Positions 28,062 to 37,118 of a stretch of 64,000 bases of DNA are shown one piece after another (positions within the stretch are counted from its first letter, which is position 1; each line of letters starts with the position of its first letter). The translations under genes were made by a program, and so were the position numbers. Location of the stretch: the NCBI GenBank assembly GCA_963825565.1, contig CAWGTW010000013.1, forward strand, positions 1 to 64,000. The letters are read 5' to 3'. This DNA is from JBFGCT01 sp963825565 (GTDB taxonomy: Bacteria; Actinomycetota; Acidimicrobiia; Acidimicrobiales; Ilumatobacteraceae). The notes beneath the pieces are model-generated. The model worked only from the letters and a program-made list of their open reading frames with translations, did not search any database and had not been told where the DNA came from.

Positions 28062-28196
28062 ATCGATCCGAGCCAGGTGACCGCGTTCTCGTCGTTGTCG
28101 GGAGACCAGGCCAGACCGAGGACTCGGTAGACGTCCGCGGCGGCTGCTTCGATGCGGTCGGGCCACTCCTGCTTCGCAGTGGCAGCGCGAGCGTCA
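28062..28196 (-). pseudogene. Shard of a P-type ATPase
   Basis: The minus strand reads QEWPDRIEAAAADVYRVLGL, then AWSPDNDENAVTWLGSM, matching residues of the ATPase at 19424-21904 (REWSDRVEVAAADGYRVLGL, AWSPDNDENDVTWLGSV). It covers about 45 residues of the nucleotide-binding domain only. At DNA level it is close to 20515-20650, so it could be a copy of that gene or of a lost homologue. Confidence 0.85.
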
Positions 28197-28211
28197 AGGT
28201 GGGTGTGCCCG

Positions 28212-28356
28212 AGGTGTTGTTCCGGTTCGTTCGTCGTCATGACGACTTGCGGGGCCGGGCTCGTGGGGGCTCGTCCGAGACATGTCAGGGTTCTGGTTCG
28301 TGGTACGGCTGGTGCCTGGTGCCGAGGGGGTTCCCGATCGACCGCGACGGCCATGG
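28212..28356. repeat. Dispersed repeat R2, copy B
   Basis: It matches 22053-22199. The first 70 bases on the minus-strand side serve as the last codons of the antiporter gene (see 28285-29583). Confidence 0.75.
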
Positions 28357-29583
28357 TGACCGACCGCGCTCGCCGCCGTGCTGTTGCCCGCGTGCGCTGT
28401 CGTCGGTTCGCGGCCGTTGTGCCCTTCGACGAGTCAGTGGGTCGACGGCTCGGGCCACGAGTGGGCCGCCGATGGCGAGTATGAGGACGTACGCGGCCGC
28501 GATCGGTCCGAGCGCGGAGTCGTCTCCCTGTGCGATCGCGATGCCGGCGATGATGATGGAGAACTCGCCGCGGGCGATCAGCACCGCGCCGGCGCGCATC
28601 CGGCCGGCTGGGCCGATGCCGGCAGCGCGCACGGCCCACCAGCCGGTCGCGTACTTGGTCGCCGCCGTCAACACGGCCAGACCGGCCGCCGGCGCCAGCG
28701 CGCGGGGCAACTCGGCGGGGTCGATCTGGAGGCCGAAGAACGCGAAAAACATCGCCGCGAACAGATCCCGCAGCGGCGTCAGCACCTCGCGTGCTCCTCG
28801 CTCCGCGGGTCCGCTCAACGCGATCCCGACCAGGAACGCGCCGACGGCCGCTGAGGCCTGGAGTTGCTCGGCGATCCCGGCCACCAGCAACGCGACACCG
28901 AGCAGACCCAGCAGAAGCAGCTCCTCGGACTGGCTGAACAACACGGCGCTGATCCGCGGTCCGAACCGAACCGCCACGAAGAGCGCAGTGACCACAGCCG
29001 CGATCGCGATCGCGACCTCCACCCCGATCTCGAAGGGGTTGCCGCCGATCAGCAGCCCCGCCATGAGCGGCAGGTAGAAGGCCATGACGAGGTCCTCGAT
29101 GACGAGAATCGACAGCACCACCGGCGTCTCCCGGTTGCCGGTGTTGCCGAGGTCGTCCAACACCTTGGCGATGATCCCCGACGACGAGATGTAGGTGATC
29201 CCACCCAACAACAACCCACCGTTCAACCCCCAACCGACCGCCAGCCCGACGGCCAGGCCGGGTGTGAAGTTCAAGACGAGGTCGACGGCGCCGGCGCGGT
29301 GGTTGTGGCGGAGCGCGGCGATCAGCTCCGAACCGGAGTACTCCAACCCGAGCAGCAACAGCAGCAGGATCACGCCGATCTCGGCGCCGGCCCCGATGAA
29401 GTCCCGAGCGGTGAGCAACTCGGCAATGCCTCCCTCGCCCACCATCAGCCCGGCGATCAGGTACAACGGAATGGCCGGCACGCTGAATCGGGCGGCCAAC
29501 CGCCCGAGCAGCGCGAGGCCGACCAGGATCGCGCCGAGCTCCACCAGCAGCGCGCCGGTCCCGGGAGACGCAGCGAGGATCAC
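28285..29583 (-). CDS. khtU: CPA2-family cation/proton antiporter (KhtU-like)
   Basis: A 432-residue protein from a GTG that overlaps the TGA of the upstream khtT-like gene (GTGA). It has 11-12 hydrophobic segments, including GLEYSGSELIAAL, GITYISSSGIIAKVLDDLG and the acidic ILVIEDLVMAFYL typical of Kef and KhtU exchangers. There is no TrkA-N domain, consistent with a separate regulatory subunit. It should export K+ in exchange for H+ at the membrane. The last 24 codons (PSRSIGNPLGTRHQPYHEPEP and before) are encoded by repeat R2, so the original C-terminus has been replaced. Confidence 0.85.
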   Translation of the reverse strand: MILAASPGTGALLVELGAILVGLALLGRLAARFSVPAIPLYLIAGLMVGEGGIAELLTARDFIGAGAEIGVILLLLLLGLEYSGSELIAALRHNHRAGAVDLVLNFTPGLAVGLAVGWGLNGGLLLGGITYISSSGIIAKVLDDLGNTGNRETPVVLSILVIEDLVMAFYLPLMAGLLIGGNPFEIGVEVAIAIAAVVTALFVAVRFGPRISAVLFSQSEELLLLGLLGVALLVAGIAEQLQASAAVGAFLVGIALSGPAERGAREVLTPLRDLFAAMFFAFFGLQIDPAELPRALAPAAGLAVLTAATKYATGWWAVRAAGIGPAGRMRAGAVLIARGEFSIIIAGIAIAQGDDSALGPIAAAYVLILAIGGPLVARAVDPLTRRRAQRPRTDDSARGQQHGGERGRSPWPSRSIGNPLGTRHQPYHEPEP

Positions 29584-30071
29584 GGACCCGACTCGGCCAA
29601 GATGCGGGCCGCCGCATCGATCCCCTCGGCAAGCCCCACGACGACCACCGTGTCCCCACCCACCAAGACGACCTCCGGGCCGGGGGCGGGGATCGCACTG
29701 GAACCGCGGATCACCGCGATGATCGACACCCCGGTCCGCGTGCGCATCTGGGTCGCGCCCAACTCCGCGCCGGCGAACCGGCTCTGCTCCGGCACCGGCA
29801 GCCAATCGAGCGACAACCCGGCGATGTGCTGACGAAGATCGTCGAACCGCTCGACCAAGGTTGCCCCGCCCAACAGATCGGCGAGCGCACTCGCCTCGTC
29901 CGGTGTCATCGACACGGACTCGCTGACGTAGTCCGGATCATCGTCCGCGAACACCAACAGCTCCCGACGACCCGAATGGCGGGTGATCAAACCAACCCGA
30001 TCCCCACTCGCACAGGCGAACTCGTGACGAAGCCCAACTCCGGGCAGATTGGTCTCAGTGATATCCGGCAT
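29580..30071 (-). CDS. khtT: Regulatory subunit of the K+/H+ antiporter (KhtT-like, TrkA-C domain)
   Basis: A 163-residue cytosolic protein. The N-terminal half (LPGVGLRHEFACASGDRVGLITRHSGRRELLVF) is characteristic of KhtT. The C-terminal half is a TrkA-C domain (LGATQMRTRTGVSIIAVIRGSSAIPAPGPEVVLVGGDTVVVVG). In Bacillus, KhtT gates KhtU in response to pH and cyclic dinucleotides; the same coupling is inferred here from the 4-base overlap with khtU. It appears intact. Confidence 0.9.
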   Translation of the reverse strand: MPDITETNLPGVGLRHEFACASGDRVGLITRHSGRRELLVFADDDPDYVSESVSMTPDEASALADLLGGATLVERFDDLRQHIAGLSLDWLPVPEQSRFAGAELGATQMRTRTGVSIIAVIRGSSAIPAPGPEVVLVGGDTVVVVGLAEGIDAAARILAESGP

Positions 30072-30773
30072 GTGACCATCCTCGCGATCTCGGTCGCAGT
30101 GCGACAGCTCGAGCGAACCACTCGCGACGCGATCGTCCCCACCGGACAGCGGCGGCGTGCCCCGGCGTCAGCGACATGATCCTCTCGTCAACTCAACCAG
30201 CAGCGCGGTCCGACCCGGAAGGGGCCAAGGTCAGTAGACGCCATCCGGTGCAGTGCCCGGCGACCGCGTGATCGAGCCGCGAATCGGCGGTCGGACCACT
30301 CGGCCCCGGCCCGGACGGCGATCCTCGCCGGGTCTGGATCCGCCGACACACGCCGAAGGCAGGCTCGGGCATCTCAGTCGACGATCCTCCATCGGACGGG
30401 GCGCGTCGTGTTCGACAGCGGTTCTTCGTCGACCGGCATGTAGAGCACCCGTACGGATGAGAGCGCAACCCGTCCAAGATCATGGCATCACATCAATCGG
30501 AGCGTTCTCGATGCCGAACCGCTCGAGAACGCGCGGTCTTCATCTCCGTCGATGTGTGGGGTTGGACGGCGATGATCTCCGCGGCCGATCTGCGGGCCGA
30601 GCCGGTGTGCTCGACGTGCCACCGGTGACGGATCGCTACTCGACGATGCGTTGGGTCGACCTGTTCGGCACGAACCCTCACTTGGTCGGTTTCCGCTTGT
30701 CGGCGTTTCTCCCACTGCGAGCGGCACGGCGTCGAATGCAGCCGTGCCGCTCCTCAGTCGGCCCGGTCGAGTG
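30072..30773. other. Gene-free stretch
   Basis: About 700 bases without a convincing gene. A minus-strand frame at 30374-30473 reads VLYMPVDEEPLSNTTRPVRW and ends normally. It looks like a protein tail, but I cannot assign it. Confidence 0.4.
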
Positions 30774-32046
30774 TCAGATCGGCCAGGAGGCGTCGATGTC
30801 GTCGAGCACCTGGGGGATGGTCTTGATGCCGGCGACCAGCTCGGTGACCCCGGTCCAGAACGTCCCGGCACCGACGACCGGTGGCATCAGGTCGGAGGCG
30901 TCGAAGCGGAACTGGTCGGCGACCAACGCGGCCTGCACCGTCTCGGCGAAGGAACGGGTGAACTCGTCGGTATACCTGGTCGTGTCGAACCGTACGTTCG
31001 GCAGGATCCAGCCGGTGCCACCCTCGGCGAGGGCGGCTCGGCCGAACCGCTGGCTGACCATGAAGCGGGCGAGCTGGCGGACCTCGTTGGAGTCGTTCGT
31101 CGCCGCAACGTATAGGCCGGCGCCGACGGCGGCGTCGGCGGCCGCCGGATCGACGTACGGGAACTCGAAGGTGGCGAAGTCACCGATGTCGTAGCCGAAG
31201 AAGCTCAGCGCACCGAGGAAGAACGAGGCCTGCCGGTGCATCAGGCAGTCCTCGTTGCCGAGCGGGATCGCGTTCTCGAAGAACGAGATGTTCAACATGT
31301 TGCCGCGGTCGAAGACGTAGCCGGCGGTGTCGATCATCTGCCGGTAGCGCTCGAACGCCAACTCGATGCGGGCGTCGTTGAACCCGACGGTGTGGTCGAC
31401 CCACTGGTCGTACACCGTGGGACCTTCGGCGCCGAGCACGAAGTCCTCGATCCAGTCGGTGCCCACCCATCCGGTCGCAGGGCCGGCCCACATGTAGTTG
31501 CACCACGGCGTGTCGCCGTTGGCCACTATCTGGTCGCTCAGTGCCACCAGCTCGTCGAACGTGGTGGGGACGGTGTAGCCACCGGCTGCGAACACGTCGG
31601 GCTTGTACCACACGAGGCTCTTCAGATCGGCCTTGATCGGCGCGGCCAACACGGTGTCGTCGACCGTCACCAGGTCGATCAGGTAGCTGCCGAAGTCGCG
31701 CTCGAGCGAGCTCGGGTTGACGAACTCACCGAAGTCGGCGAGGTACGGCGCCAACGCGGTGACCGTGCCCGGTTGCGGCGACATGATCAGGTCGGGCGGG
31801 TTCGGCCCCGTGACCCGGTCGAAGAGTTCGGCGACGCTGCCATACGGCTCGTAGACCACCTCGACGCGATGGTCCGTCGTGAACGCTGCGAGCTCCGTTT
31901 CGAGGAGCGCAACGTCGGGCGCATCCGCGATGAACGGGCCGACGACCGTGATCGTGACCGGCGTCGGTTCGGCCGAAGCCGACGGAGCACCCAACGCGCT
32001 TCAGCGCGAGCCCGAACGCCGCAAGTGCCAGTACAACCTTCTTCAT
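30774..32046 (-). pseudogene. Extracellular solute-binding protein, frameshifted in its signal peptide
   Basis: The main frame (406 codons from a TTG at 31994) encodes a family 1 solute-binding fold: TITVVGPFIADAPDVALLE, PDLIMSPQPGTVTALAPYL, ADLKSLVWYKPDVFAAGG, then LSDQIVANGDTPWC. The signal peptide MKKVVLALAAFGLAL starts at 32046 in another frame, and a TGA interrupts the join at about 31995-32004. One base corrects it. The mature protein would bind a sugar-like ligand outside the membrane. No permease or ATPase gene is nearby. It is related to the binding domain of the broken fusion at 1-2223. Confidence 0.78.
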
Positions 32047-32359
32047 GATTCTTCTCCCTCCCATGAGGCTGCGAGCACCGGCTTGACGAACTCGAAGCCC
32101 GATTGGAAAGAGGACAACGGCAGGATGTCCACGAGCGACAACCGGTCAGACCACTCGATCCTGCGCACCCCACGAGCCCGAGCTGCGAAGCGACATTGGC
32201 CTCGATGTCGCGACCGGAGGAAGGATTCGGTGCTGGGTGCCCGTCGCTGGCCACGCATATCGCTCCGGCCGTCGGGCCGAACAACCCGTCCGGGTTCGGC
32301 ACGGTTGCGCGCGGCCACGTGCGCGGAAACGCACCTGGTGTGGGCGTGGGTCTCGTCGG
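32047..32359. other. Intergenic region
   Basis: It lies between the kinase-like gene and the solute-binding protein gene, both on the minus strand. The last bases carry a ribosome binding site for the latter (gggagggagaa). No other feature is visible. Confidence 0.4.
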
Positions 32360-33298
32360 TCAGCGGCGGCCGTCGGCGAGCAGTTCGGCGACCCGCTCGT
32401 CGTTGTAGCCGGCTTTGGCCTTCGGTCCGATTCTCAGCCGTTCGAACACTGCGGTGATCTCGTCGATCATCCCCCGGAACGGGTCGAGTGCGCTTCGGTA
32501 CACCGGTCCTGGCTCGAACTCGCGGCCCGGCACAGGCCATTCGAGCGACGCGACAAACTCGGCGATGTCGAAGTAGCGATGGCTGCCAAGGAACGCTCGC
32601 TCGACGTCGCTCAGCTCGAACGCGTCGTCGAGGAAGAGGCCGAAATCGGCGAAGAGGATGCGCTCGCCATCGGTCACGATGTTCGATGGGTTCGCATCGA
32701 AGTGGCCGACGTTGCGGTCGCGCAAGAAGTCGGTGACGTGCAGGGCCTGGTTGATCACCGAACCGATCGCGTCTTGGTGGTCGGGAAGCCAGTTCATCAG
32801 CACGTGCGGAACGTGTTCGATCAGCAACACGATCGCATGATCAGATGCCTGTCGCTCTTCGATGAACCGGCGGATCGCCGTGTTGTTGTCCCAGTAGCTC
32901 GCATAGCGGTCAAGCTGGGCGCGGTCGCGTTGGCGTGTCTGGCCGGCCAGCGGAACCAGCCGATGGTGATACAGGAGCGGGAAGTTCTCGATGTGGCTGT
33001 CAAGCACCCATCGGGTGGTGGTCTGGTGGGCGGCGAGCTCGCGGCCCGCTCCGAACCCCGCCGAGCCGACGCCATATTGGTAGGTCGCCGGCAAGTCAAA
33101 CAGATTCGCCGTCGACGGGAACTCCTCGACCTCGACAGCGGTGAGGGGCAGTGTCTTCACGAACACTGAATGGCCGGCGATCTCAACCGTCCGTGAGACA
33201 CCCCACCCGACGCGAGGTTCGCCGTCAGCGATCATCGCAAGCAACTGAGCGTCGGACATCGAACCGCATCGCGTCGACAACGCAGCATGCACTGCCAT
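32360..33298 (-). CDS. Protein kinase-like phosphotransferase
   Basis: A 312-residue protein from the ATG at 33298; a later start at 33259 is possible. Kinase-fold landmarks are present: VFVKTLPL (candidate ATP-binding Lys) near residue 50, the catalytic loop GHFDANPSNIV (His-x-Asp...Asn), and ADFGLFLDD (DFG metal-binding motif) about 15 residues later. The segment between is His- and aromatic-rich. It is closer to small-molecule or atypical protein kinases than to classical Ser/Thr kinases, and no activation-loop APE is visible. The substrate is unknown. It is transcribed alone. Confidence 0.75.
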   Translation of the reverse strand: MAVHAALSTRCGSMSDAQLLAMIADGEPRVGWGVSRTVEIAGHSVFVKTLPLTAVEVEEFPSTANLFDLPATYQYGVGSAGFGAGRELAAHQTTTRWVLDSHIENFPLLYHHRLVPLAGQTRQRDRAQLDRYASYWDNNTAIRRFIEERQASDHAIVLLIEHVPHVLMNWLPDHQDAIGSVINQALHVTDFLRDRNVGHFDANPSNIVTDGERILFADFGLFLDDAFELSDVERAFLGSHRYFDIAEFVASLEWPVPGREFEPGPVYRSALDPFRGMIDEITAVFERLRIGPKAKAGYNDERVAELLADGRR

Positions 33299-33306
33299 CC
33301 GATCCG

Positions 33307-34149
33307 TCACCGCAACGACGGTACCTTCGCAGCCCCATGCCGGTCTGTGCACGCCTGACCGGCACCCAGATCGACAGGCTCTCGCGCTTCATCAGACCGC
33401 CCGTCACGGCACGTATTTGCTCGGCTACCCGCTCCAGATTGTGCACTCGATGAGTGACCTCGTGGATTCGATCTCCACTGCCGGTTCTTTCGCTGGGCGG
33501 ATTGCCCGGCTGCTGTCGATATCGCTCGGGTCAGGACTCGCCCGGATTGTTTGACGATCGTTTGCCATGGTGATCGCTTGGATGCCAGCGGCACGGCGAG
33601 ACCGAGCAGCCGCCCGCGGAGTCCTCCTTTCGCTTCGGCCATCGCTGCGCCAGCGGCCTTGAAGAGGTCCGTCGGAGCCGTGGGGTGATGCCGTTCAGCT
33701 CGGCCAGCGGTGAGGTCCCACGCGTGCAGGTGCCATTCGGTCGCGGCGATTCCGACATGGAGTCCAACGGTGATGGTCCCGGCCGGGAAGCCGTAGGCAA
33801 CATCCCACGCTTCGGATGCTCGATCGAGGTACGTTGCGGCACGCTCGCCGAATCGGGCCGTTGCTGTTGGACCGTCGAGTTCTTGGAGCGCCGCCACGGT
33901 GGCGGCGTTTCGTTCGTCGAACTCGTGCTCATGGAACGGCGGGGTCGCGTCACCGTTGAGCGCTCGATCGAGCCACTCGTGATACCAGTCGGTCACACCG
34001 ACCAGGTGTCGAACGGTGTCGGCCGCAGCCCACTCACCACACGCTGGAGCAAGCCAGTCCTCGGTGTTGAACGATGAGGTGATCGCCTCGATCGCTGCAG
34101 CACCCTCCCGGTACAGGGCTTCGACGTCAGATTGATTCGGGCTGCTCAT
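33307..34149 (-). CDS. Maleylpyruvate isomerase / mycothiol-type DinB protein
   Basis: A 280-residue frame. Residues 1-190 fit the TIGR03083-type mycothiol-dependent DinB fold: EWAAADTVRHLVGVTDWYHEW, HVGIAATEWHLHAWDLTAG, with His residues positioned to hold a metal (H48, then the HLHAWD region). The conserved end (KRSPWQTIVKQSGR) is followed by about 70 unrelated, basic residues. A one-base slip near 33535 would end the protein there, so the tail is suspect. It is divergent from a TetR gene with a palindrome between them, which suggests control by that regulator. Confidence 0.75.
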   Translation of the reverse strand: MSSPNQSDVEALYREGAAAIEAITSSFNTEDWLAPACGEWAAADTVRHLVGVTDWYHEWLDRALNGDATPPFHEHEFDERNAATVAALQELDGPTATARFGERAATYLDRASEAWDVAYGFPAGTITVGLHVGIAATEWHLHAWDLTAGRAERHHPTAPTDLFKAAGAAMAEAKGGLRGRLLGLAVPLASKRSPWQTIVKQSGRVLTRAISTAAGQSAQRKNRQWRSNPRGHSSSAQSGAGSRANTCRDGRSDEAREPVDLGAGQACTDRHGAAKVPSLR

Positions 34150-34162
34150 GTGTCTCCATCTA

Positions 34163-34197
34163 GAGATATCTCGCTACTTAACTAGAGAGTAGTCTCT
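34163..34197. promoter_or_regulatory. Putative TetR operator region
   Basis: The intergenic region holds gagatatctc (34163-34172), a perfect 10-base palindrome, and agaga-gtag-tctct (34184-34197), a 5-base inverted repeat. Both lie between the divergent DinB-type and TetR genes, within 40 bases of each start. Binding by the TetR protein is inferred. Confidence 0.5.
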
Positions 34198-34202
34198 GCT
34201 TG

Positions 34203-34784
34203 ATGGTTGCCGCAACGAAGTACACCGAGGATGCAATCCTCGACGCAGCAGCAGCAGAGATCGCCTCCGCGGGATTCGACCGCGCATCCGTTGCCTCGAT
34301 CGCGCGGGCGCTCGGCGCACCAAGCGGATCGCTGTACCACCGGTTCCCGTCGAAGAAGCACCTCATCGGCGCTCTGTGGACCAGAACTGCACGTCGCTAC
34401 GCGGCCTCGCTGAACAACGCCCTCCAGACAACGCAGCCGGAGGACCTCCCGCTGCGGATTGTCGATCACACCTTCGACTGGGTTGCGAGCCATCCCCTCG
34501 AAGCGGATCTTCTGATGCAATTCCGGACCGAGGACTTCACCGCCGGCGACTGGCCACCCGAAGTCATCGCCGCCATCGAGGAAACCAACAACCAACTCGC
34601 CCAGCAAATCGTCAGCACCGCAGAACTTCACCACGTCGACCCGATCGACATGACCCTGGCCACCATCGACATCCCCGCAGCGGCAGCCCGCCGAGCCATC
34701 CTCACGAACGCCGGATCAGCAGTCGAGGAACACATCCGCCGCCGCGCAACCGAACTCGTTTCCCACCTCATCCACAGCGATTGA
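34203..34784 (+). CDS. TetR-family transcriptional regulator
   Basis: A 193-residue protein from the ATG at 34203. The N-terminal HTH is typical: ILDAAAAEIASAGFDRASVASIARALGAPSGSLYHRFPSKKHLIGAL. The C-terminal ligand domain has no assigned subfamily. It is divergent from the DinB-type gene with palindromes in the 50-base intergenic region, the usual arrangement for a local repressor. Confidence 0.92.
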   Translation: MVAATKYTEDAILDAAAAEIASAGFDRASVASIARALGAPSGSLYHRFPSKKHLIGALWTRTARRYAASLNNALQTTQPEDLPLRIVDHTFDWVASHPLEADLLMQFRTEDFTAGDWPPEVIAAIEETNNQLAQQIVSTAELHHVDPIDMTLATIDIPAAAARRAILTNAGSAVEEHIRRRATELVSHLIHSD

Positions 34785-34819
34785 GCACCGGCGAAGGTCG
34801 GACCGTCGCGAGGAGTCGG

Positions 34820-34951
34820 TCATTGCGAGCGGAGCCCGCCCGTGACGTCGAACACTGTGCCGGTGGTGAAGTTCGATCTCGCAGACAAGAGGTACGCAAT
34901 GGCAGACGCGACCTCCGAGGCCGTACCTGCCCGTCCGAGCGGGAAGCATCT
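34820..34951 (-). pseudogene. C-terminal fragment of an SDR oxidoreductase
   Basis: The minus strand reads RCFPLGRAGTASEVASAIAY, then LLSARSNFTTGTVFDVTGG and a stop. This is the end of a classical short-chain dehydrogenase (P-GRxGxxxEVA...G..). The Rossmann and catalytic parts are absent upstream. Confidence 0.8.
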
Positions 34952-35155
34952 GGTGCTCCCGGATCCACAGCCCGTGAGGCGTGCGGTATCGACCGACGTG
35001 AGTACCCATCCGAGTACGGCACATCGGATCGACGGAAGCCGATCAGATCGTGCGGGACCGGCGGCAACGGTGGAGGCTCTCACCGCTGCCGGCTGTGCGA
35101 TGTCGGTCGGGCCACCGGCCCGGCATGTTCTGGTCGGCTCTGCGATGCTGAGGCG

Positions 35156-35608
35156 ATGGCGTTCGAGGCTCAACGGGTCGTGTCGGCCAGCCGACGTATG
35201 AACGCTGATCGCGATGTGGTTTTCGAACTCGTTGCTGAACCCTCGCAGCACGCCAGATGGGACGGGAATGAGAACCTTGCAGGTGCGTCGGCCGGTCAGC
35301 GTGTGACGGGTGTGGGCGACGTGTTTGTCGTGACACTGACTGCGGGTTCGGTTCGGGAGAATCACGTTGTCGAGTTCGAGGAGGGCCACTGCATTGCTTG
35401 GATGCCCGCCGAGCCGGGCGGTTTGCCGATCGGTCATGTCTGGCGTTGGCAGATCGACGACGTCGGCTCGGGTGACGTGATGGTGACCCATACGTACGAC
35501 TGGTCAGACCTGCACGATGAGGAGCGACTTGAACGTGCTCGGTGGACGACGAGCGAGAGGTTGGCTGCATCGATCGATCGTCTCAGCCGACTCGCCGAAA
35601 GTCGCTGA
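35156..35608 (+). CDS. SRPBCC-family protein
   Basis: A 150-residue protein from the ATG at 35156. The N-terminal strand-helix pattern ADRDVVFELVAEPSQHARWDG is the START/Bet v1-like opening of polyketide cyclase/dehydrase proteins. It is followed by VTLTAGSVRENHVVEFEEGHCIAWMP and a C-terminal helix (RARWTTSERLAASIDRL). Members bind hydrophobic ligands; the ligand cannot be predicted. A later start at Met15 is possible. It is not clearly in an operon. Confidence 0.85.
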   Translation: MAFEAQRVVSASRRMNADRDVVFELVAEPSQHARWDGNENLAGASAGQRVTGVGDVFVVTLTAGSVRENHVVEFEEGHCIAWMPAEPGGLPIGHVWRWQIDDVGSGDVMVTHTYDWSDLHDEERLERARWTTSERLAASIDRLSRLAESR

Positions 35609-35652
35609 CCGCGGACCCGGGACGTCAGGTCAACGGCTGAGTGAACGCAGGG

Positions 35653-36546
35653 TTACTCGACGAGGATGTCGCGTAGTGCGCCCTCCAGCGTTGGGTGGGC
35701 GAACTCGTAGCCGTCGGCTTGCAGCGCTGCTGGCAGCACCCGCTGGCCGGTGAAGAGCAAGCTGTCGGCGAGTTCGGCGCCGAGCAACAGTTTCGGCCCG
35801 AGATTGGGGATTGGCAGTGAGCTGGGTCGCTTCATCACATCACCGATTGTTGTGTTGAGTTCGCTGTAGGTCACCGGGTTCGGTGCTGTCAGGTTGACGG
35901 GACCCGAAACCTGGCTCATGAGCAGGTGCACGATTGCTCCGACTTCGTCGTCGATGTGGATCCAGCTGACCCACTGGTCGCCGCTTCCCACATTGCCGCC
36001 GAGGCGGAACCTGTAGACCGGCGTCAGCTTCTTGAGAACGCCGCCTTGGTCGGACAGGACAATCCCGGTGCGGATCACCGCGACGCGAGTCGCATGCGCT
36101 TCGGCCGCTGTTGCTGCTGATTCCCACGCTTGGCAGACTTCGCTGAGGAATCCGGTCCCCGCGGTGTCGTTCTCGGTGAACGTGTCATCCAGGCTGGCCC
36201 CGTAGAAGCCGACGGCTGAGCCTGACACCAAGACCTCGGGCGGGTTCTTGGCCTCGGCGATCGCCTGTGCAACGAGCCCGGTACCGATCGTACGACTGCT
36301 GAGAATCTTGCGCTTGTACTTGTCGGTCCATCGCCAGCTGCCGATGCCGGCACCGGCGAGATGGATCACTGCGTCGATGCCGTCGAACGCACCGTCGTCG
36401 ATGCGCTGCTCCTCGATCGACCAGCCGATCTCATCGTCCGCGGGTGTATGACGGACCACGGGGATCACCTCGTGGCCATCCGTCCGCAACCGCCTCTGGA
36501 GGGCAGATCCAACCAGTCCGCTCGCACCGGTGATCGCAATGCGCAT
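35653..36546 (-). CDS. TIGR01777-family NAD-dependent epimerase-like protein (YfcH type)
   Basis: A 297-residue protein read from MRIAITGASGLVGSAL (GxxGxxG Rossmann motif). The family signatures AVIHLAGAGIGSWRWTDKYKRKIL, SSRTIGTGLVAQAI and VLVSGSAVGFYG are present. The Asn-Leu-Thr-Ala-Pro-Asn-Pro segment and the C-terminal DUF1731 region (PIPNLGPKLLLGAELADSLLFTGQRVLP) complete it. The substrate is unknown; homologues have been linked to cell division in cyanobacteria and plastids. It appears intact. Confidence 0.92.
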   Translation of the reverse strand: MRIAITGASGLVGSALQRRLRTDGHEVIPVVRHTPADDEIGWSIEEQRIDDGAFDGIDAVIHLAGAGIGSWRWTDKYKRKILSSRTIGTGLVAQAIAEAKNPPEVLVSGSAVGFYGASLDDTFTENDTAGTGFLSEVCQAWESAATAAEAHATRVAVIRTGIVLSDQGGVLKKLTPVYRFRLGGNVGSGDQWVSWIHIDDEVGAIVHLLMSQVSGPVNLTAPNPVTYSELNTTIGDVMKRPSSLPIPNLGPKLLLGAELADSLLFTGQRVLPAALQADGYEFAHPTLEGALRDILVE

Positions 36547-36582
36547 GACCTGGGGAGGACGTGAATCCATAGTCGACGTCGC

Positions 36583-37110
36583 CTAGAGGTGGCGCTGCGG
36601 CACTGGTCGGAAGGCGGCGATCAGGACGACCGCAGCCGTTGCCGAGACTGCGATTGCGGCTTCGAGCGTGGTGATGATGTCGCTCGAGCCGCCTCCGCCT
36701 TCGGATGATGTCCATGTCACGGGGTCTTGGTGAAACACGAGGATGGCCAGCGCCCCCACGAGAACAAAGGCGAAGACCATTGGCATCGCAAGATCTCGTG
36801 GGTCGAGCCGGGCCGGTGTCGAGTGAACGATCAGCAACACGGCCGGGATGAGCAGCGGCAACAGCACAAACGACAGAATGCTCATCGGAATCAGCGCCAC
36901 GCCGGCGGCCAGCATGAGAGCTCGCCGGCCGCGGAACGATCCGACCAGGGCAAGCAGACCCACACCGATGAACGGTGAAGCGAAACCGGCAGCTGCAAAC
37001 CGTCCCTCTGGGGAACCGGGTGATCCTCCGTAGTAGTGAATGAACGCGAGGGCAACGCCGCCGAGAACGACGGCGACAGAAGCAACGATGTCGACCCGAC
37101 GGGCTCCCAT
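36583..37110 (-). CDS. Multi-pass membrane protein, divergent from TetR
   Basis: A 175-residue protein with about five hydrophobic segments (for example IVASVAVVLGGVALAFIHYY, PFIGVGLLALVGSF, LLPLLIPAVLLIV, LAMPMVFAFVLVGALAILVF). No family is recognised. The start is only 19 bases from the TetR start at 37130, with a palindrome between, so the two are probably co-regulated and this gene may be the target of that TetR protein. Confidence 0.7.
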   Translation of the reverse strand: MGARRVDIVASVAVVLGGVALAFIHYYGGSPGSPEGRFAAAGFASPFIGVGLLALVGSFRGRRALMLAAGVALIPMSILSFVLLPLLIPAVLLIVHSTPARLDPRDLAMPMVFAFVLVGALAILVFHQDPVTWTSSEGGGGSSDIITTLEAAIAVSATAAVVLIAAFRPVPQRHL

Positions 37111-37118
37111 GGCTCTAT

